From NCBI RefSeq assembly GCF_918378365.1, contig NZ_OU912926.1, positions 2,976,001 to 3,040,000 on the forward strand: a stretch of 64,000 nucleotides of DNA. The letters run 5' to 3'. The stretch is from Candidatus Nitrotoga arctica. Its GTDB lineage: Bacteria; Pseudomonadota; Gammaproteobacteria; Burkholderiales; Gallionellaceae. The notes beneath the pieces are model-generated. The model saw only the letters and a program-made list of their open reading frames with translations. It did no database searches and was not told the DNA's origin. Position numbers and translations under genes: made by a program. This document shows, one piece after another, positions 47,591 through 61,777 of this stretch (positions within the stretch are counted from its first letter, which is position 1; each line of letters opens with the position of its first letter).

Positions 47591-48781
47591 TTACTCGATC
47601 ACCTTAGCCACCACACCGGCACCGACGGTGCGACCGCCTTCACGTATCGCGAAACGCAGACCTTCTTCCATCGCGATTGGGGCTATCAAGTTCACCGTCA
47701 CCGATACGTTGTCTCCCGGCATCACCATTTCAGTGCCAGCCGGCAGCTCAACCGCACCCGTTACGTCGGTAGTCCGGAAGTAGAATTGCGGACGGTAACC
47801 TTGGAAAAATGGGGTGTGACGACCCCCTTCGTCTTTGCTGAGAACGTAGATTTCAGCTGAAAATTTGGTATGCGGGGTGATAGAACCCGGCTTGGCCAGA
47901 ACTTGACCACGTTCGACTTCTTCACGCTTGGTGCCGCGTAACAGTATACCAACGTTGTCGCCAGCCTGACCTTGGTCGAGTAGCTTGCGGAACATTTCCA
48001 CGCCAGTGCAGATGGTTTTAATAGTGGGCTTAAGGCCGATAATTTCAATTTCTTCACCCACTTTGACGACGCCGCGCTCCACCCGGCCCGTTACCACGGT
48101 GCCTCGACCGGAGATGGAGAAGACATCTTCGACGGGCATCAGGAAGGCGCCGTCCATGACGCGCATAGGCTGAGGTATGTAGGCATCCAGCGCTTCGGCC
48201 AAACGAAAGATGGAGGGTTCGCCAATTTCGGACTGATCACCCTGCAAAGCTTTGAGTGCACTGCCGATAATGATCGGAGTATCGTCACCAGGAAAGTCGT
48301 ATTTGGTAAGGAGTTCACGCACTTCCATTTCAACCAGCTCGAGCAGCTCGGGGTCATCCACCATGTCGGCCTTGTTCATGTAGACGATGATGTAGGGTAC
48401 GCCCACTTGACGTGCCAACAGTATATGTTCCCGCGTTTGCGGCATGGGGCCATCGGCGGCAGACACCACCAGGATAGCGCCGTCCATCTGCGCAGCGCCG
48501 GTAATCATGTTTTTAATGTAATCCGCATGACCCGGACAGTCTACGTGGGCGTAGTGGCGACCCGCCGTTTCATATTCAACGTGAGCGGTGTTTATGGTGA
48601 TGCCGCGCGCCTTTTCTTCCGGCGCTGCGTCAATCTGGTCGTAAGCTTTAGCTTCGCCGCCAAATTTCTTGGATAGCACTGTGGTAATCGCCGCAGTCAG
48701 GGTGGTTTTGCCATGATCAACGTGACCAATTGTGCCTACATTGATGTGCGGCTTGGTTCGCTCAAATTTACTCTTTGCCAT
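47591..48781 (-). CDS. tuf: Elongation factor Tu
   Basis: The product is 396 aa, the GTPase delivering aminoacyl-tRNA. G motifs are [19 protein letters not shown] and NKADM; switch 1 has [16 protein letters not shown]. It is 47 bases after fusA in the str operon. A second tuf copy often sits left of tRNA-Trp and secE in this group, which would be beyond the right edge. Confidence 0.98.
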   Translation of the reverse strand: MAKSKFERTKPHINVGTIGHVDHGKTTLTAAITTVLSKKFGGEAKAYDQIDAAPEEKARGITINTAHVEYETAGRHYAHVDCPGHADYIKNMITGAAQMDGAILVVSAADGPMPQTREHILLARQVGVPYIIVYMNKADMVDDPELLELVEMEVRELLTKYDFPGDDTPIIIGSALKALQGDQSEIGEPSIFRLAEALDAYIPQPMRVMDGAFLMPVEDVFSISGRGTVVTGRVERGVVKVGEEIEIIGLKPTIKTICTGVEMFRKLLDQGQAGDNVGILLRGTKREEVERGQVLAKPGSITPHTKFSAEIYVLSKDEGGRHTPFFQGYRPQFYFRTTDVTGAVELPAGTEMVMPGDNVSVTVNLIAPIAMEEGLRFAIREGGRTVGAGVVAKVIE

Positions 48782-48828
48782 GATTTAAAGTTCCTTAATT
48801 ATTTGACAGTTCATGAGTTATTTTAAAA

Positions 48829-50925
48829 CTATTTCCTGCTACTCATCACCGCTTCAGCCACATTTTTTGGCGCTTCGGTGTAATGCTTAAATTCCATCGT
48901 GTATGTAGCCCGACCTTGGGTTGCGGAACGCAACGCAGTAGAATAACCGAACATCTCTGCCAAAGGAACTTCGGCCTTCACGATCTTGCCACCACCGATC
49001 ATGTCTTCCATGCCTTGCACCATTCCACGACGGGATGACAAGTCCCCCATTACGGTACCCGTGTAATCTTCTGGGGTTTCTACCTCAACCGACATCATCG
49101 GTTCCAACAGCACTGGGCTTGCCTTACGCATACCATCTTTGAAACCCATAGAAGCAGCCATCTTAAATGCATTTTCGTTAGAGTCTACATCATGGTAAGA
49201 GCCATCAAACAGGGTAACTTTAACATCCACCACGGGGAAACCCGCCAACACACCATTGGGCAAAGTATCTTCCAAGCCTTTTTTTACAGCCGGAATAAAT
49301 TCACGCGGAACTGACCCACCCTTAATGGCATCCACAAATTCAAAGCCCTTGCCCGTTTCATTTGGCTCAATTTTTAACCATACATGACCAAATTGACCGC
49401 GCCCACCCGATTGTTTAACGAACTTACCTTCAACCTCAACCGTCTTACGTATCGCTTCGCGGTACGCTACTTGTGGCGCGCCAACATTCGCCTCCACGCT
49501 AAATTCACGCTTCATGCGCTCAACCAAAACTTCCAAGTGCAGCTCACCCATACCAGAAATAATGGTTTGACCAGACTCCAAGTCAGTATGTACGCGGAAA
49601 GAAGGATCTTCTTTCGCTAAACGATTCAACGCCATGCCCATTTTTTCTTGGTCAGCCTTAGTCTTCGGCTCAACAGCAATATGAATCACCGGCTCAGGGA
49701 ATATCATGCGTTCCAACGTAATCACATTGCTTGGATCACACAGAGTCTCACCTGTAGTCGCTTCTTTTAAACCAACAGCAGCAGCGATATCACCGGCAAA
49801 AACCTCTTTAATCTCTTCTCGCTCGTTAGCATGCATCAACAAGATTCGGCCAATGCGCTCTTTTTTACCCTTAATCGGGTTGTAAACTGTATCGCCTGCT
49901 TTCAACTGGCCGGAATACACTCGGAAAAAAATTAACTGCCCCACGAATGGGTCGGTCATGATTTTAAATGCCAGCGCAGAGAACGGCTCATCGTCATTCG
50001 CCTTACGTTCTCCCATCGCTCCATTTTCCAATTCGCCCTTAACGGATGGAATATCAGTCGGTGCTGGCAGATAGTCAACCACCGCATCCAGCATAGCCTG
50101 CACACCCTTGTTTTTGAAGGCAGAGCCACATAACATCGGCACTATTTCGCTGGCAATGGTACGGATACGCAAGCATTGCTTAATCTCCGATTCGGACAAG
50201 TCGCCTTCCTCGAGATATTTGTTCATCATCTCTTCAGTTGCTTCAGCAGCACTCTCCACCATCTTCGCGCGCCACTCTTGCGCTGCCGCCAGCAGATTGG
50301 CGGGAATATCGCGTAATTCAAACTTCATGCCCTGAGAAGCCTCATCCCAATAAATCGCCTTCATCCGCACTAAATCAATTACACCCTCAAATTTTTCCTC
50401 TGCGCCAATCGGTAATTGAATCGGCACCACATTCGCACGCAAGCGAGCACGCATTTGATCGTAAACATTAAAGAAGTTCGCACCAGAGCGATCCATCTTA
50501 TTAACAAAGGCCAAACGCGGCACACCATATTTATTGGCTTGACGCCACACTGTTTCGGACTGCGGCTGTACACCACCCACGGCGCAATACACCATGCATG
50601 CACCATCCAGCACGCGCATTGATCGCTCAACTTCAATAGTGAAATCAACGTGCCCCGGCGTGTCAATGATGTTAATACGATGCTCAGGCAAGCTGGAGTC
50701 CATGCCTTTCCAGTAACAAGTCGTCGCAGCCGATGTAATGGTGATACCCCGCTCCTGCTCCTGCTCCATCCAGTCCATCACGGCAGCACCATCATGCACT
50801 TCACCGATCTTGTGCGATACTCCCGTGTAAAATAAAACACGTTCAGTGGTCGTAGTTTTACCCGCGTCTATATGTGCGCTAATGCCGATATTTCGATATC
50901 GTTCGATTAATGTTTTCCGTGCCAC
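48829..50925 (-). CDS. fusA: Elongation factor G
   Basis: The product is 698 aa, the translocation GTPase. Motifs: [39 protein letters not shown] and NKMDRSG. Five domains in the usual length. It lies between rpsG and tuf as in the classical str operon. Confidence 0.98.
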   Translation of the reverse strand: MARKTLIERYRNIGISAHIDAGKTTTTERVLFYTGVSHKIGEVHDGAAVMDWMEQEQERGITITSAATTCYWKGMDSSLPEHRINIIDTPGHVDFTIEVERSMRVLDGACMVYCAVGGVQPQSETVWRQANKYGVPRLAFVNKMDRSGANFFNVYDQMRARLRANVVPIQLPIGAEEKFEGVIDLVRMKAIYWDEASQGMKFELRDIPANLLAAAQEWRAKMVESAAEATEEMMNKYLEEGDLSESEIKQCLRIRTIASEIVPMLCGSAFKNKGVQAMLDAVVDYLPAPTDIPSVKGELENGAMGERKANDDEPFSALAFKIMTDPFVGQLIFFRVYSGQLKAGDTVYNPIKGKKERIGRILLMHANEREEIKEVFAGDIAAAVGLKEATTGETLCDPSNVITLERMIFPEPVIHIAVEPKTKADQEKMGMALNRLAKEDPSFRVHTDLESGQTIISGMGELHLEVLVERMKREFSVEANVGAPQVAYREAIRKTVEVEGKFVKQSGGRGQFGHVWLKIEPNETGKGFEFVDAIKGGSVPREFIPAVKKGLEDTLPNGVLAGFPVVDVKVTLFDGSYHDVDSNENAFKMAASMGFKDGMRKASPVLLEPMMSVEVETPEDYTGTVMGDLSSRRGMVQGMEDMIGGGKIVKAEVPLAEMFGYSTALRSATQGRATYTMEFKHYTEAPKNVAEAVMSSRK

Positions 50926-50971
50926 AATAGTTACCTAACTTATAAAACTTTCAGAAACTGCTAAAAAACTT

Positions 50972-51442
50972 CTAGAAACGGAAGTGCGAAAAGGCTTTAT
51001 TCGCTTCAGCCATACGGTGCACTTCTTCACGTTTTTTAACTGCACCACCACGGCTTTCTGAGGCGTCAAGCAACTCGCCAGCCAGCCGCATACCCATGGA
51101 TTTCTCACCACGTTTGCGTGCAAAATCTTTGAGCCAGCGCATCGCTAACGCCATTCGACGCGAAGGACGAACTTCAACAGGAACCTGATAGTTTGCCCCT
51201 CCGACACGACGGCTCTTTACCTCAACCTGAGGCTTGACATTGGTCAATGCAAGATTAAACACCTCGATCGGATCTTTACCACTTTTCTTAACAATTTGCT
51301 CCAAAGCACCATAAAGAATGCGCTCGGCAACAGATTTTTTTCCAGCCGTCATCAAAACATTAACAAACTTGGAAAGATCTTGGTTGCCATATTTTGGATC
51401 CGGCAGGATTTCGCGCTTGGGAACTTCTCTACGTCTTGGCAT
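50972..51442 (-). CDS. rpsG: 30S ribosomal protein S7
   Basis: The product is 156 aa. S7 organises the 30S head and is a str operon repressor in E. coli. [20 protein letters not shown], and [19 protein letters not shown] are diagnostic. Between rpsL and fusA. Confidence 0.98.
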   Translation of the reverse strand: MPRRREVPKREILPDPKYGNQDLSKFVNVLMTAGKKSVAERILYGALEQIVKKSGKDPIEVFNLALTNVKPQVEVKSRRVGGANYQVPVEVRPSRRMALAMRWLKDFARKRGEKSMGMRLAGELLDASESRGGAVKKREEVHRMAEANKAFSHFRF

Positions 51443-51515
51443 ATCTTAAACCTCTTGTTAACTGGCTAATTCAAAAAACTGGCTAATTCGTAAATTTCTG
51501 GCTTAATAATTTAAG

Positions 51516-51893
51516 TTAAGCTTTTTTAGGACGTTTGGCACCGTACTTGGAACGGGACTGCTTACGATCTTTTACTCCAGCGGTATCCAAACTACCTCGT
51601 ACCATATGGTAACGAACACCGGGCAAATCCTTCACACGGCCACCACGTATAAGCACCACCGAGTGCTCCTGCAAGTTATGGCCTTCACCGCCAATGTAGG
51701 AGATAACCTCAAAACCATTAGTTAAACGAACCTTGGCAACCTTACGTAAGGCAGAGTTTGGCTTCTTCGGCGTTGTAGTATACACACGGGTACACACCCC
51801 ACGCTTTTGGGGACTCCCGCCCAGAGCGGGGACTTTACTTTTCACAGGTTCGGCGACTCGAGGCTTACGCACTAGCTGGTTGATGGTTGGCAT
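51516..51893 (-). CDS. rpsL: 30S ribosomal protein S12
   Basis: The product is 125 aa, a decoding centre protein. [12 protein letters not shown] and the loops [20 protein letters not shown] and [17 protein letters not shown] carry the wild-type Lys residues that streptomycin resistance mutations usually change, so the allele looks sensitive. First gene of the str operon; a 126-base gap to rpoC may hold its promoter. Confidence 0.98.
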   Translation of the reverse strand: MPTINQLVRKPRVAEPVKSKVPALGGSPQKRGVCTRVYTTTPKKPNSALRKVAKVRLTNGFEVISYIGGEGHNLQEHSVVLIRGGRVKDLPGVRYHMVRGSLDTAGVKDRKQSRSKYGAKRPKKA

Positions 51894-52019
51894 TGTCTAA
51901 ATTTTCCTAAATATTCTTATGTATCAATAATATAAAAAACAGCCGCCTAAACTATACTACTTCCCCTGGCCGTGGGCAGGCAAAAAGACCGCGCATTTTA
52001 TTGAGGAATATGCAACCTG

Positions 52020-55000
52020 TCAAGCAAGTTGGTTATCTTGTATTTCTACGGCTTGCTCTCCTCCGCTCAACACCGTCGCTGCCGTACCCAACCCCAGACG
52101 CTGCTTACGTCGCGCGGCATGATAAGCTAAGCCAGTACCAGCCGGAATCAAGCGACCCACAATGACGTTTTCCTTCAGTCCACGTAGCTCGTCTCTTTTG
52201 CCCATAATCGCAGCTTCAGTCAACACACGTGTGGTTTCTTGAAAGGAGGCCGCAGAAATAAACGAGTCAGTGGACAAGGAGGCTTTAGTGATTCCCAGCA
52301 GCATATATTCATAGGTTGCCGGCTCCTTGCCTTCTTTTTCAACACGTTCATTCTCTTGCAGCAAATCTGCACGCTCCACCTGCTCTTTAGGAATAAACTT
52401 GGTATCACCTTCATCTACAATCTGCACTCGACGCAACATCTGGCGCACGATCACTTCGATATGCCTGTCGTTAATTTTAACGCCCTGCAGGCGGTACACA
52501 TCCTGCACTTCGTCGGCAATGTAACGCGCCAGTGCTGCCACGCCCAGCAAGCGCAAAATGTCATGCGGATCGCGCGGGCCATCCACAATCATTTCACCTT
52601 GGGTCACCATTTGTCCATCGTGCACTAGCACATGCTTGTCTTTAGTAATCAGAAACTCATGCGCCACACCTTCCATATCGGTGATAACCAAGCGTTGCTT
52701 ACCCTTGGTATCCTTGCCGAACGATGCCGTTCCGGTAACTTCCGCTAACATACCGGCATTCTTTGGCGAACGAGCCTCAAACAGTTCCGCCACCCGCGGA
52801 AGCCCTCCAGTAATGTCACGTGTCTTGCTGCTTTCTTGCGGAATACGTGCCAGCACCTCACCCACGCCAACATGCTGACCATCTTCTACGGTGATGATAC
52901 AACCCGTCTGAAAGGTCACCGAAATTGGTAATTCGGTGCCGGCAATCTTGATTTCGTGCCCCTCCTCGTCGAGCAAGCGTACCAATGGCCGCAGCACACC
53001 CTTACCTTGCGTACCAGCAAGCTTGGGATCCACTACCAGAGTGGACAATCCGGTTACTTCATCAATCTCTCGGGTAACAGTAACGCCCTCTTTTACATTT
53101 TCAAATCGCGCCCGACCAGCATATTCGGTAATAATAGGACGGGTATGGGGATCCCATGTAGCCAACACTTCGCCTGCACGAACCAAACTACCCTCACGCA
53201 CGGTCAGCATCGCGCCGTATGGCACCTTGTGACGCTCGCGTTCGCGTCCATGATCATCGGTAACCATTATTTCGCCACTACGCGCTACCACCACTAACTC
53301 TCCTCGCGTATTGCTGACGGTACGCATGTTCGCGCTGTATTTCACCTGACCATTAGACTTACCTTCGACCTGATTAGCCACCACGGTACGCGATGCCGCA
53401 CCACCGATGTGGAAGGTGCGCATGGTTAATTGGGTACCTGGTTCGCCAATGGACTGCGCAGCAATTACACCAACGGCTTCGCCTACCGTCACAGGGCCAC
53501 CTCGACCTAAGTCGCGACCATAACATTTGACGCACAATCCATAACGAGTTTCACATGTCAGGGGCGTCCGTACATGTACTTCGTCAACACCGAGCGACTC
53601 AATGTTTTCCACCATATCTTCGTCCAGAAGAGTGCCCGCTTCATATAGAGTTTCGCTGCTTTCTGGATTGACAATATCCTTGCTAGCAACGCGACCTAGT
53701 ATGCGCTCACGCAATGCTTCAATCACCTCGCCACCTTCAACCAATGCCTTCAACGCGGCGCCGTTTCTGGTGCCACAATCTTCCTCGGCCACCACTAGAT
53801 CTTGGGTCACATCTACCAAACGACGCGTCAGGTAACCAGAGTTCGCGGTCTTCAATGCGGTATCTGCTAAGCCTTTTCGCGCACCATGAGTGGAAATGAA
53901 ATATTGCAGCATATTCAGCCCCTCACGAAAGTTAGCGGTAATCGGGGTTTCAATGATAGAGCCATCTGGCTTGGCCATCAGGCCCCGCATACCTGCTAAC
54001 TGACGAATCTGAGCCGCAGAACCGCGCGCGCCAGAGTCTGCCATCATATAAATGGAATTGAAAGACTCCTGCATCACCACTTTGCCCTTTTTATCAGCAA
54101 GCTGTTTACCACTAACACGGTCAATCACCGGCTCGCTGCCCAGCTGATCCATCATAGCTTTAGCTACTAGATCACCAGTACGACCCCAGATATCCACTAC
54201 CTTATTGTAACGTTCGCCTTGAGTCACCAAACCAGATGTGTATTGCACGTCAATCTCACGCACCTCTTTTCCTGCCGCGTCAATTAACTCATCTTTTTGC
54301 GGTGGCACCAGCATATCATCCAAGCAAATAGAAATACCGGCGCGGGTTGCATAAGTAAAGCCGGTTGTCATCAACTTATCAGCCATGATCACGGTGTTGC
54401 GCAAACCACAACGGCTGAAGCTGGTGTTAATCAGACGAGAGATCTCTTTCTTCTTTAATGCTTTATTGACCAAACTGAACGGCAGACCGGCTGGCAAAAT
54501 ATCTGACAAAATGGCACGTCCCACGGTAGTTTCATAGCGAGTACGTTTTTCTTGACGCTCATTATTTTCATCCATGCGTATCTCTTTAATGCGCACCACC
54601 ACCTTGGCATGCAGATCTACATGGCCAGACTCGTAGGCACGTAGCGCTTCAGACACGTCAGCAAACAACGCGCCCTCGCCCAGTGCACCGATTTTCTCGC
54701 GCGTCATATAGTACAAACCCAGCACGATATCCTGCGACGGAACAATGATAGGCTCGCCATTGGCGGGCGACAAAACGTTATTAGAGGCCAGCATTAAGGT
54801 ACGGCATTCCATCTGCGCTTCCAACGACAGCGGCACGTGCACTGCCATCTGATCACCGTCGAAATCGGCGTTGAAAGCTGTACAAACTAATGGATGCAAC
54901 TGGATTGCTTTGCCTTCGATCAGTATCGGCTCGAATGCCTGAATACCGAGACGATGCAGCGTAGGCGCTCGATTCAACAGTACCGGATGTTCACGGATGA

Positions 55001-56243
55001 CATCTTCAAGGATATCCCACACAACCGGCTCTTCCGCTTCCACCATACGCTTGCCCGCCTTGATGGTTGTGGCCAGCCCGAGAACTTCCAGTTTATGGAA
55101 AATGAATGGCTTGAAGAGTTCCAGCGCCATTTTCTTAGGCAAGCCGCACTGATGCAATTTCAGTTGCGGACCCACAACAATTACAGAACGACCGGAATAA
55201 TCTACGCGCTTGCCTAGCAAATTCTGACGGAAGCGGCCGCCTTTGCCTTTGATCATGTCAGCCAGTGACTTCAGCGGACGCTTGTTAGCACCAGTCATTG
55301 CCTTGCCGCGACGGCCATTATCCAGCAACGAATCAATTGATTCCTGCAACATACGCTTCTCGTTACGCACAATAATTTCCGGCGCCTTCAACTCCAAAAG
55401 GCGTTTCAAACGGTTATTCCGGTTAATTACACGACGATACAAATCATTCAAATCAGAGGTCGCAAAGCGACCGCCATCTAGCGGCACTAAGGGTCGTAGT
55501 TCTGGCGGTAACACTGGTAGCACCAGCATAATCATCCACTCTGGTTTGATGCCCGAGACAAGAAAGGCCTCAAGAATCTTCAATCGTTTCGCATATTTCT
55601 TGATTTTAGTTTCGGAGCTGGTCGCTTCAAGATCGGCGCGCAGCTTTTCCACCTCAGCTGGCACATCTAACGCGTGCAAGAGCGCGCGTATGCCTTCCGC
55701 CCCCATCACTGCGGAAAACTCATCTCCGTACTCTTCCAGCTTGGCCAGATAATCATCTTCAGAAAGTAATTGAGCGCGTTCGAGCGTGGACATCCCAGGA
55801 TCGGTCACCACATAAGCCTCGAAATAGAGTACCCGCTCTATGTCACGTAACGTCATGTCCAGCACCATTCCCAAGCGCGACGGCAATGACTTTAAGAACC
55901 AAATATGCGCCACCGGACTTGCCAGCTCGATATGCCCCATACGTTCGCGACGCACTTTAGATAGCGTTACTTCCACGCCGCATTTCTCGCAGATCACCCC
56001 GCGATGTTTCAAACGCTTATACTTGCCGCACAAGCACTCATAATCCTTGGTTGGGCCAAAAATCTTGGCGCAAAACAAGCCATCCCGCTCCGGCTTGAAG
56101 GTTCGGTAGTTAATGGTTTCCGGCTTTTTTACTTCGCCGTAGGACCAAGAACGAATTTTCTCCGGTGAAGCCAGCCCGATCTTGATCGCGTCGAACTCCT
56201 CCTTCTGCGTAACTTGCCTGAACAAATCCAGCAATGCTTTCAT
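52020..56243 (-). CDS. rpoC: RNA polymerase beta' subunit
   Basis: The product is 1407 aa. The active-site Mg motif is [12 protein letters not shown]; the N-terminal zinc finger is [20 protein letters not shown], and a second zinc site includes [17 protein letters not shown]. The trigger loop and bridge helix regions ([10 protein letters not shown] and surroundings) are intact. It follows rpoB by 81 bases. Confidence 0.98.
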   Translation of the reverse strand: MKALLDLFRQVTQKEEFDAIKIGLASPEKIRSWSYGEVKKPETINYRTFKPERDGLFCAKIFGPTKDYECLCGKYKRLKHRGVICEKCGVEVTLSKVRRERMGHIELASPVAHIWFLKSLPSRLGMVLDMTLRDIERVLYFEAYVVTDPGMSTLERAQLLSEDDYLAKLEEYGDEFSAVMGAEGIRALLHALDVPAEVEKLRADLEATSSETKIKKYAKRLKILEAFLVSGIKPEWMIMLVLPVLPPELRPLVPLDGGRFATSDLNDLYRRVINRNNRLKRLLELKAPEIIVRNEKRMLQESIDSLLDNGRRGKAMTGANKRPLKSLADMIKGKGGRFRQNLLGKRVDYSGRSVIVVGPQLKLHQCGLPKKMALELFKPFIFHKLEVLGLATTIKAGKRMVEAEEPVVWDILEDVIREHPVLLNRAPTLHRLGIQAFEPILIEGKAIQLHPLVCTAFNADFDGDQMAVHVPLSLEAQMECRTLMLASNNVLSPANGEPIIVPSQDIVLGLYYMTREKIGALGEGALFADVSEALRAYESGHVDLHAKVVVRIKEIRMDENNERQEKRTRYETTVGRAILSDILPAGLPFSLVNKALKKKEISRLINTSFSRCGLRNTVIMADKLMTTGFTYATRAGISICLDDMLVPPQKDELIDAAGKEVREIDVQYTSGLVTQGERYNKVVDIWGRTGDLVAKAMMDQLGSEPVIDRVSGKQLADKKGKVVMQESFNSIYMMADSGARGSAAQIRQLAGMRGLMAKPDGSIIETPITANFREGLNMLQYFISTHGARKGLADTALKTANSGYLTRRLVDVTQDLVVAEEDCGTRNGAALKALVEGGEVIEALRERILGRVASKDIVNPESSETLYEAGTLLDEDMVENIESLGVDEVHVRTPLTCETRYGLCVKCYGRDLGRGGPVTVGEAVGVIAAQSIGEPGTQLTMRTFHIGGAASRTVVANQVEGKSNGQVKYSANMRTVSNTRGELVVVARSGEIMVTDDHGRERERHKVPYGAMLTVREGSLVRAGEVLATWDPHTRPIITEYAGRARFENVKEGVTVTREIDEVTGLSTLVVDPKLAGTQGKGVLRPLVRLLDEEGHEIKIAGTELPISVTFQTGCIITVEDGQHVGVGEVLARIPQESSKTRDITGGLPRVAELFEARSPKNAGMLAEVTGTASFGKDTKGKQRLVITDMEGVAHEFLITKDKHVLVHDGQMVTQGEMIVDGPRDPHDILRLLGVAALARYIADEVQDVYRLQGVKINDRHIEVIVRQMLRRVQIVDEGDTKFIPKEQVERADLLQENERVEKEGKEPATYEYMLLGITKASLSTDSFISAASFQETTRVLTEAAIMGKRDELRGLKENVIVGRLIPAGTGLAYHAARRKQRLGLGTAATVLSGGEQAVEIQDNQLA

Positions 56244-56324
56244 ATGTAACTCCTAAATATTCGGCAGCAATGTAGGGTGCGCCCGGCGCACCAATCTTGA
56301 GCGGCGCTCAAAGCGCGCCGCTCC

Positions 56325-59300
56325 CTACTCTCGATGACGAACAAGATCGATATCAATACCCAAAGAGCGGATTTCCTTGGTTAAGACATTGAACGACTCC
56401 GGCATGCCGGCATCAATCTTGTGATCGCCCTTGACTATGCTCTCGTAAATTTTGGTGCGTCCAGCCACGTCATCTGATTTGACCGTAAGCATTTCCTGCA
56501 GCGTATAGGCTGCGCCATACGCTTCCAGCGCCCACACTTCCATTTCACCGAAACGCTGGCCACCGAACTGTGCCTTGCCGCCCAACGGTTGCTGTGTTAC
56601 CAAGCTGTATGGGCCAGTGGAACGCGCGTGCATCTTGTCATCCACCAAGTGGTTCAGCTTCAGTACATGCATATAACCAACTGTGACCGACCGGTCAAAT
56701 GCAACCCCAGTGCGCCCATCGTATAGGGTTATCTGGCCAGAACGCGGTAAATCTGCTAGCTCTAACATGTCCTTAATTTCATCTTCATTCGCGCCATCGA
56801 ACACTGGCGTGGCGAAGGGCACACCTCCGCTCAGATTACGGCATAGGTCTAGCACTTCCTCATCACTGAACCCAGCAATCTCCGCAGCCTGATCATGCAT
56901 ATAAATCTTACCAAGGAATGTGCGTATTTTTTCAATCTTGGTTTGCGATTCCAGCATCTTGCCGATCTTATTCCCCAAGCCCTTGGCTGCCCAACCCAGA
57001 TGAGTTTCTAATATTTGCCCCACATTCATACGTGATGGAACACCAAGCGGGTTCAGCACGATGTCAACTGGCGTGCCATCCGCCATGTAAGGCATGTCTT
57101 CTACCGGCACAATGCGTGACACCACACCTTTATTGCCATGACGACCAGCCATCTTGTCGCCAGGTTGTAAACGGCGTTTCACTGCCACATATACCTTAAC
57201 CATCTTCTGCACACCAACTTGCAGCTCATCGCCTTGAGTTAAATTGCGTTTCTTTAATTCAAATGCCGCATCAAATTCCAAACGCTTCTGCGCCAAACCT
57301 TCTTTAACTTGTTCCAATTGCGATGCAGTATCTTCGCTCGCGAGACGTATGTCGAACCACTGATGACGCTCCAAACTAGTAAGGTAATCCTTGGTCAACT
57401 TGGCGCCTTTAACCAGCTTTTTGGGTCCTCCATTAACCACCTTGCCTAATAGCAGTTTACCCAACCGGGTGAATACATCGGCTTCAACGATGCGCATTTG
57501 ATCCGCCAAATCTTTCTTGTAACGTTTCAATTCGTCGTCAATAATCTGTTGTGCACGCTGATCACGCTGCAACCCTTCTCGCGTAAACACCTGCACATCT
57601 ATCACGGTTCCGGAAATACCCGCCTGCACGCGTAAACTGGTGTCCTTGACATCAGATGCTTTTTCACCAAAAATAGCACGTAGCAATTTCTCTTCTGGTG
57701 TTAGTTGAGTTTCACCTTTGGGCGTGACTTTACCAACCAACACGTCACCAACTCCAACTTCTGCACCGATATGTACAATGCCGCACTCATCCAAACGCGC
57801 CATTTGCCCCTCAGACAGATTAGGAATGTCACGAGTAATCTCTTCCGAACCAAGCTTGGTATCACGCGCTACTACTGTAAGCTCTTCAATATGAATAGAA
57901 GTGAAGCGATCTTCCGCCACCACGCGTTCGGAAATCAGAATTGAGTCCTCGTAGTTATAGCCATTCCAAGGCATGAACGCCACCAACATATTCTGGCCCA
58001 GAGCCAGCTCGCCCATATCGGTGGACGCGCCGTCGGCGATCACGTCGTCACGCGCAATCACGTCGCCCATCTTGACCAGCGGACGCTGGTTGATATTAGT
58101 ATTCTGATTGGAACGGGTATACTTGGTCAGATTATAGATATCCACGCCAACTTCGCCGTGTGTAGTTTCATCGTCATTAACGCGCACCACAATGCGGCCT
58201 GCATCCACGTAATCTATACGCCCACCACGCCATGCCTGCACTGTGGTACCGGAATCCACCGCCACAGTGCGTTCAACTCCAGTTCCGACCAATGCTTTCT
58301 CCGCCCGCAAACAAGGTACGGCTTGGCGCTGCATATTGGCACCCATTAAAGCTCGATTTGCATCATCATGCTCCAAGAAAGGTATCAGCGCCGCCGCCAC
58401 CGACACCACTTGGGCAGGTGCCACATCCATGTATTCAATGCGATCTGGCGACGCCAGCACAAACTCATTGTGCTGGCGGGATGAAACCACGTCATTGGTA
58501 AACTTTCCTTTACTGTCTAGCTCAGCGTTGGCCTGAGCAATAGTGAACTTGCCTTCCTCAATCGCGGACAAATATTTAACTTCATCTGTCGCCTTACCCT
58601 TAGCCACCTGACGATAGGGAGTTTCGATGAAACCATAATTATTGATGCGCGCATAGAGCGCCAACGAGTTTATCAAACCGATATTCGGACCTTCTGGCGT
58701 CTCAATCGGGCACAAACGGCCATAATGTGTCGGGTGCACATCACGCACCTCGAAGCCGGCACGTTCACGAGTCAATCCACCAGGGCCAAGCGCAGAAATA
58801 CGGCGCTTGTGCGTCACTTCGGATAAGGGGTTGGTCTGATCCATGAATTGCGACAACTGACTAGAGCCGAAAAACTCTTTAACCGCCGCAGAAATTGGTT
58901 TGGCATTAATCAAGTCATGCGGCATCAGATTGTCCGCTTCGGCCTGGCCCAAACGTTCCTTCACCGCACGCTCAACACGTGCCAACCCAGTGCGAAACTG
59001 ATTTTCAGCCAACTCACCCACAGCGCGCACACGCCGATTGCCGAGATGATCAATATCGTCAATTTCGCCACGACCATTGCGCAACTCGACCATAATCTTG
59101 ATTACCGCCACGATATCTTCATTAGATAGCGTGACTGAACCTGTCAACTCATCCGACCCGATACGACGGTTGAATTTCATACGCCCCACAACCGATAGAT
59201 TGTATCGCTCTTCGGAAAAGAACAGGCCGTTAAATAGATTTTCCACCGCGTCCTCTGTAGGCGGCTCTCCGGGACGAATCATACGATAGATGGCAACTCG

Positions 59301-60404
59301 CGCTGTCCACTGGTCGGTGGTCTCATCAGCACGCAGAGTCTGCGAAATATAGCCGCCTTGATCCAGACTATTGGTATATAGCGTGCGAATTTTTTTCTCT
59401 CCAGCCGCGTGCAACTTGGCCAGCAGTGTTTCAGTGATCTCATCGTTGGCATTGGCGATAATTTCGCCACTATCCTTATCTATCACGTTATGTGCTAACA
59501 CGCGTTCGAACAAGAAGTCTTCCCCTACCGCCAACTTATCAATACCAGCTTCCTGTATTTCACGGATATGGCGCACAGTAATGCGTTTACCACCGGCTAC
59601 GATCACCTTGCCACTTTTGTCCAAAATATCAAAGCGTGCTACTTCACCGCGTAGCCGTTCTGGCACCACCTCAAACTGGATGCCTTTTTTCCCAAGGTGA
59701 AAGGTATCAAACTCGAAAAATGCCGCGAGTATCTGCTCAGGCGTATAGCCCAATGATTTCAATAAAATAGTGACCGGCATTTTGCGCCGACGATCTATAC
59801 GAAAATAGACGTAATCTTTAGCATCGAACTCAAAATCCAGCCACGAACCGCGATAGGGAATAATGCGCGCAGAAAATAGCAGTTTGCCGGAGCTATGCGT
59901 CTTGCCGCGGTCATGCTCAAAAAACACGCCAGGTGAACGATGCAATTGCGACACGATAACGCGCTCGGTGCCATTAATGACGAATGAACCAGTATTGGTC
60001 ATTAAGGGTATTTCACCCATGTATACTTCCTGCTCTTTCACTTCCTTCACGACGGTGGGTTTGGATACCTCCTTATCGAATAAGGTCAGGCGGACACGAG
60101 CACGTATTGGGGAGGCATAGGTCAGACCGCGTTGCTGGCACTCCTTCACATCGAAGGGCGGCATACCCAAGTTGTAGCTAACAAATTCAAGACGCGCATA
60201 TTTATTATGGCTCTCAATCGGAAAAATCGAATGGAATGCTGCCTGCAAGCCATCGTTGATGCGCTGCTCAGGCAACTGATCAGCCTGAAGAAAAGCACTG
60301 TAAGATTCTAGTTGTGTGGACAGCAAAAATGGTATCGGCAAAGCACCGATACGTTTCGCAAAACTTTTACGAATACGTTTTTTTTCAGTAAAAGAATAAC
60401 TCAT
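56325..60404 (-). CDS. rpoB: RNA polymerase beta subunit
   Basis: The product is 1359 aa. The rifampicin pocket reads [20 protein letters not shown] then [20 protein letters not shown], matching sensitive enzymes. Downstream [20 protein letters not shown] is the conserved catalytic-side motif. The family start [18 protein letters not shown] is at ATG 60404; upstream in-frame codons belong to the leader. Confidence 0.98.
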   Translation of the reverse strand: MSYSFTEKKRIRKSFAKRIGALPIPFLLSTQLESYSAFLQADQLPEQRINDGLQAAFHSIFPIESHNKYARLEFVSYNLGMPPFDVKECQQRGLTYASPIRARVRLTLFDKEVSKPTVVKEVKEQEVYMGEIPLMTNTGSFVINGTERVIVSQLHRSPGVFFEHDRGKTHSSGKLLFSARIIPYRGSWLDFEFDAKDYVYFRIDRRRKMPVTILLKSLGYTPEQILAAFFEFDTFHLGKKGIQFEVVPERLRGEVARFDILDKSGKVIVAGGKRITVRHIREIQEAGIDKLAVGEDFLFERVLAHNVIDKDSGEIIANANDEITETLLAKLHAAGEKKIRTLYTNSLDQGGYISQTLRADETTDQWTARVAIYRMIRPGEPPTEDAVENLFNGLFFSEERYNLSVVGRMKFNRRIGSDELTGSVTLSNEDIVAVIKIMVELRNGRGEIDDIDHLGNRRVRAVGELAENQFRTGLARVERAVKERLGQAEADNLMPHDLINAKPISAAVKEFFGSSQLSQFMDQTNPLSEVTHKRRISALGPGGLTRERAGFEVRDVHPTHYGRLCPIETPEGPNIGLINSLALYARINNYGFIETPYRQVAKGKATDEVKYLSAIEEGKFTIAQANAELDSKGKFTNDVVSSRQHNEFVLASPDRIEYMDVAPAQVVSVAAALIPFLEHDDANRALMGANMQRQAVPCLRAEKALVGTGVERTVAVDSGTTVQAWRGGRIDYVDAGRIVVRVNDDETTHGEVGVDIYNLTKYTRSNQNTNINQRPLVKMGDVIARDDVIADGASTDMGELALGQNMLVAFMPWNGYNYEDSILISERVVAEDRFTSIHIEELTVVARDTKLGSEEITRDIPNLSEGQMARLDECGIVHIGAEVGVGDVLVGKVTPKGETQLTPEEKLLRAIFGEKASDVKDTSLRVQAGISGTVIDVQVFTREGLQRDQRAQQIIDDELKRYKKDLADQMRIVEADVFTRLGKLLLGKVVNGGPKKLVKGAKLTKDYLTSLERHQWFDIRLASEDTASQLEQVKEGLAQKRLEFDAAFELKKRNLTQGDELQVGVQKMVKVYVAVKRRLQPGDKMAGRHGNKGVVSRIVPVEDMPYMADGTPVDIVLNPLGVPSRMNVGQILETHLGWAAKGLGNKIGKMLESQTKIEKIRTFLGKIYMHDQAAEIAGFSDEEVLDLCRNLSGGVPFATPVFDGANEDEIKDMLELADLPRSGQITLYDGRTGVAFDRSVTVGYMHVLKLNHLVDDKMHARSTGPYSLVTQQPLGGKAQFGGQRFGEMEVWALEAYGAAYTLQEMLTVKSDDVAGRTKIYESIVKGDHKIDAGMPESFNVLTKEIRSLGIDIDLVRHRE

Positions 60405-60482
60405 GATATCTCCACGACCGAGGGAAAAGACAATGAACAAAAAACGTTTTGTAGCTTGCTGTTCGTTATCTTCTTAAAACGG

Positions 60483-60512
60483 CAAAAGGCTGGCGGGCAT
60501 CCGTCAGCCTTT
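60483..60512 (-). promoter_or_regulatory. rplL-rpoB attenuator hairpin
   Basis: AAAGGCTG (minus strand 60512-60505) pairs with CAGCCTTT (60492-60485), extended by further GC pairs in the loop GACGGATGCCCGC. Only a weak T run follows, suggesting partial termination that lowers rpoBC below rplJL expression, as in E. coli. RNase III processing there is also possible. Confidence 0.55.
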
Positions 60513-60527
60513 CGACGCGCACAATAA

Positions 60528-60899
60528 TTACTTGATTTCAGCAGTTGCACCAGCCTCAATCAATTGCTTCAGGATAGCGTCAGCGTCAGCCTTGTTCACA
60601 CCTTCTTTCACTGCCTTCGGTGCACCGTCCACCAAATCCTTAGCTTCTTTTAGCCCAAGACCGGTAATCGTGCGAACCACTTTGATCACGTTCACCTTGC
60701 TGGCACCCGCAGAACTTAATATCACAGTAAATTCAGTTTGCTCAACCGCGGCGGCGGCATCAGCGGCAGCCGGCGCAGCAACTGCCACAGCGGCAGCAGA
60801 CACGCCAAATTTCTCTTCCATTTCCTTGATCAATGCAGATAACTCCAACACGGTCATTTGTGCAATTGCGTCCAGAATGTCAGCCTTATTAACAGCCAT
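60528..60899 (-). CDS. rplL: 50S ribosomal protein L7/L12
   Basis: The product is 123 aa, the flexible stalk protein recruiting GTPases. The N-terminal dimerisation part ([20 protein letters not shown]), an Ala-rich hinge ([12 protein letters not shown]) and the C-terminal domain ([20 protein letters not shown]) are in the usual order. It is 41 bases after rplJ. Confidence 0.98.
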   Translation of the reverse strand: MAVNKADILDAIAQMTVLELSALIKEMEEKFGVSAAAVAVAAPAAADAAAAVEQTEFTVILSSAGASKVNVIKVVRTITGLGLKEAKDLVDGAPKAVKEGVNKADADAILKQLIEAGATAEIK

Positions 60900-60940
60900 A
60901 TTGCTCTCCTAATGTTAATTCAAAAAATTTGATAAGAGCG

Positions 60941-61444
60941 TTAAGCGGCAGCCGTTTCGGCTTCCTTCTTATCGCGGATAGCAGCCAAGCCACGCACGAA
61001 AGTGCTGGTTGCAGCATTCATGGTCGCCATCAAACGTGCGATCAACTCATTCCGGCTCGGGATAGCAGCCAGCACAGCGACCTGCTCCGCAGACATCAAA
61101 GAACCCACCATTGCGCCTGCCTTGATTACCAATTTGCCGTTTGTCTTGGCAAACTCATGCACTATTTTCGCTGCCGCGACGGGATCAGCGCTAATACTGT
61201 AGATTAGCGGGCCAACCATTTTTTCCGCCAAAACCTCGAACGGAGTACCCTGTACAGCACGACGCGCCAATGTGTTTTTTAACACGCGAAAGTACACTCC
61301 AGACTTGCGTGCAGTGGCACGCAACTTGGTAATGTCGCTGACTGCAATGCCACGGTACTCCGCCAAGACAATAGTCTGAGCCTGCGTCACTTGTTCGTTA
61401 ACTTCAGCTACTATTGCTTGTTTTTCTTGCAGATTAAGACCCAA
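60941..61444 (-). CDS. rplJ: 50S ribosomal protein L10
   Basis: The product is 167 aa and anchors L12 dimers; it also represses its own operon through the leader. The start is proposed at TTG 61444: GGAG stands six bases upstream and the protein then begins [15 protein letters not shown], aligning with the usual M-S-L-N-L start. An ATG at 61456 would add four residues (MEND). [19 protein letters not shown] and the C-terminal L12-binding helix are present. Confidence 0.93.
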   Translation of the reverse strand: MGLNLQEKQAIVAEVNEQVTQAQTIVLAEYRGIAVSDITKLRATARKSGVYFRVLKNTLARRAVQGTPFEVLAEKMVGPLIYSISADPVAAAKIVHEFAKTNGKLVIKAGAMVGSLMSAEQVAVLAAIPSRNELIARLMATMNAATSTFVRGLAAIRDKKEAETAAA

Positions 61445-61456
61445 ATCATTCTCCAT

Positions 61457-61777
61457 CTTCAATTGGAACACTAAACCGAGGCCCAGCGATCCACTGTTAA
61501 CAACTGCGTCCTTAAGCCGGGGAAATAATATTATTCCTGCTCGCGGGCACACCATCTACGTAGGCGTCAGACAAAAGAGAGCGGAAACCTTGATCTTGCT
61601 ACCGCCACACTAATGCCCCTTCATTAAACCCTATTGGGTGCCTACGGTCTTTGACAATCTGCCAATAAACCAGCAGCTCAAAGCTTATAAACAGCATGAC
61701 AAATTAATCAATCATGCCGCACAATCTGTAGAAGACAATCGCCACATTTTCATAACTTATGGCCAAGAACAATAAAA
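61457..61777 (-). promoter_or_regulatory. rplJ leader, probable L10(L12) autoregulatory RNA
   Basis: The gap between rplA and rplJ is 333 bases without a gene, long for this cluster. On the minus strand CGTAGGC (61646-61640) pairs with GCCTACG (61565-61559), closing a 74-nt domain upstream of the start. In many bacteria L10-L12 binds a kink-turn RNA in this place to repress translation of rplJL. The identification rests on position and this stem; I could not confirm the kink-turn. Confidence 0.5.

Noticed and set aside
56325-60404. Rifampicin-resistance-type changes in rpoB
   Set aside because: The resistance region reads as wild type at the usual positions.
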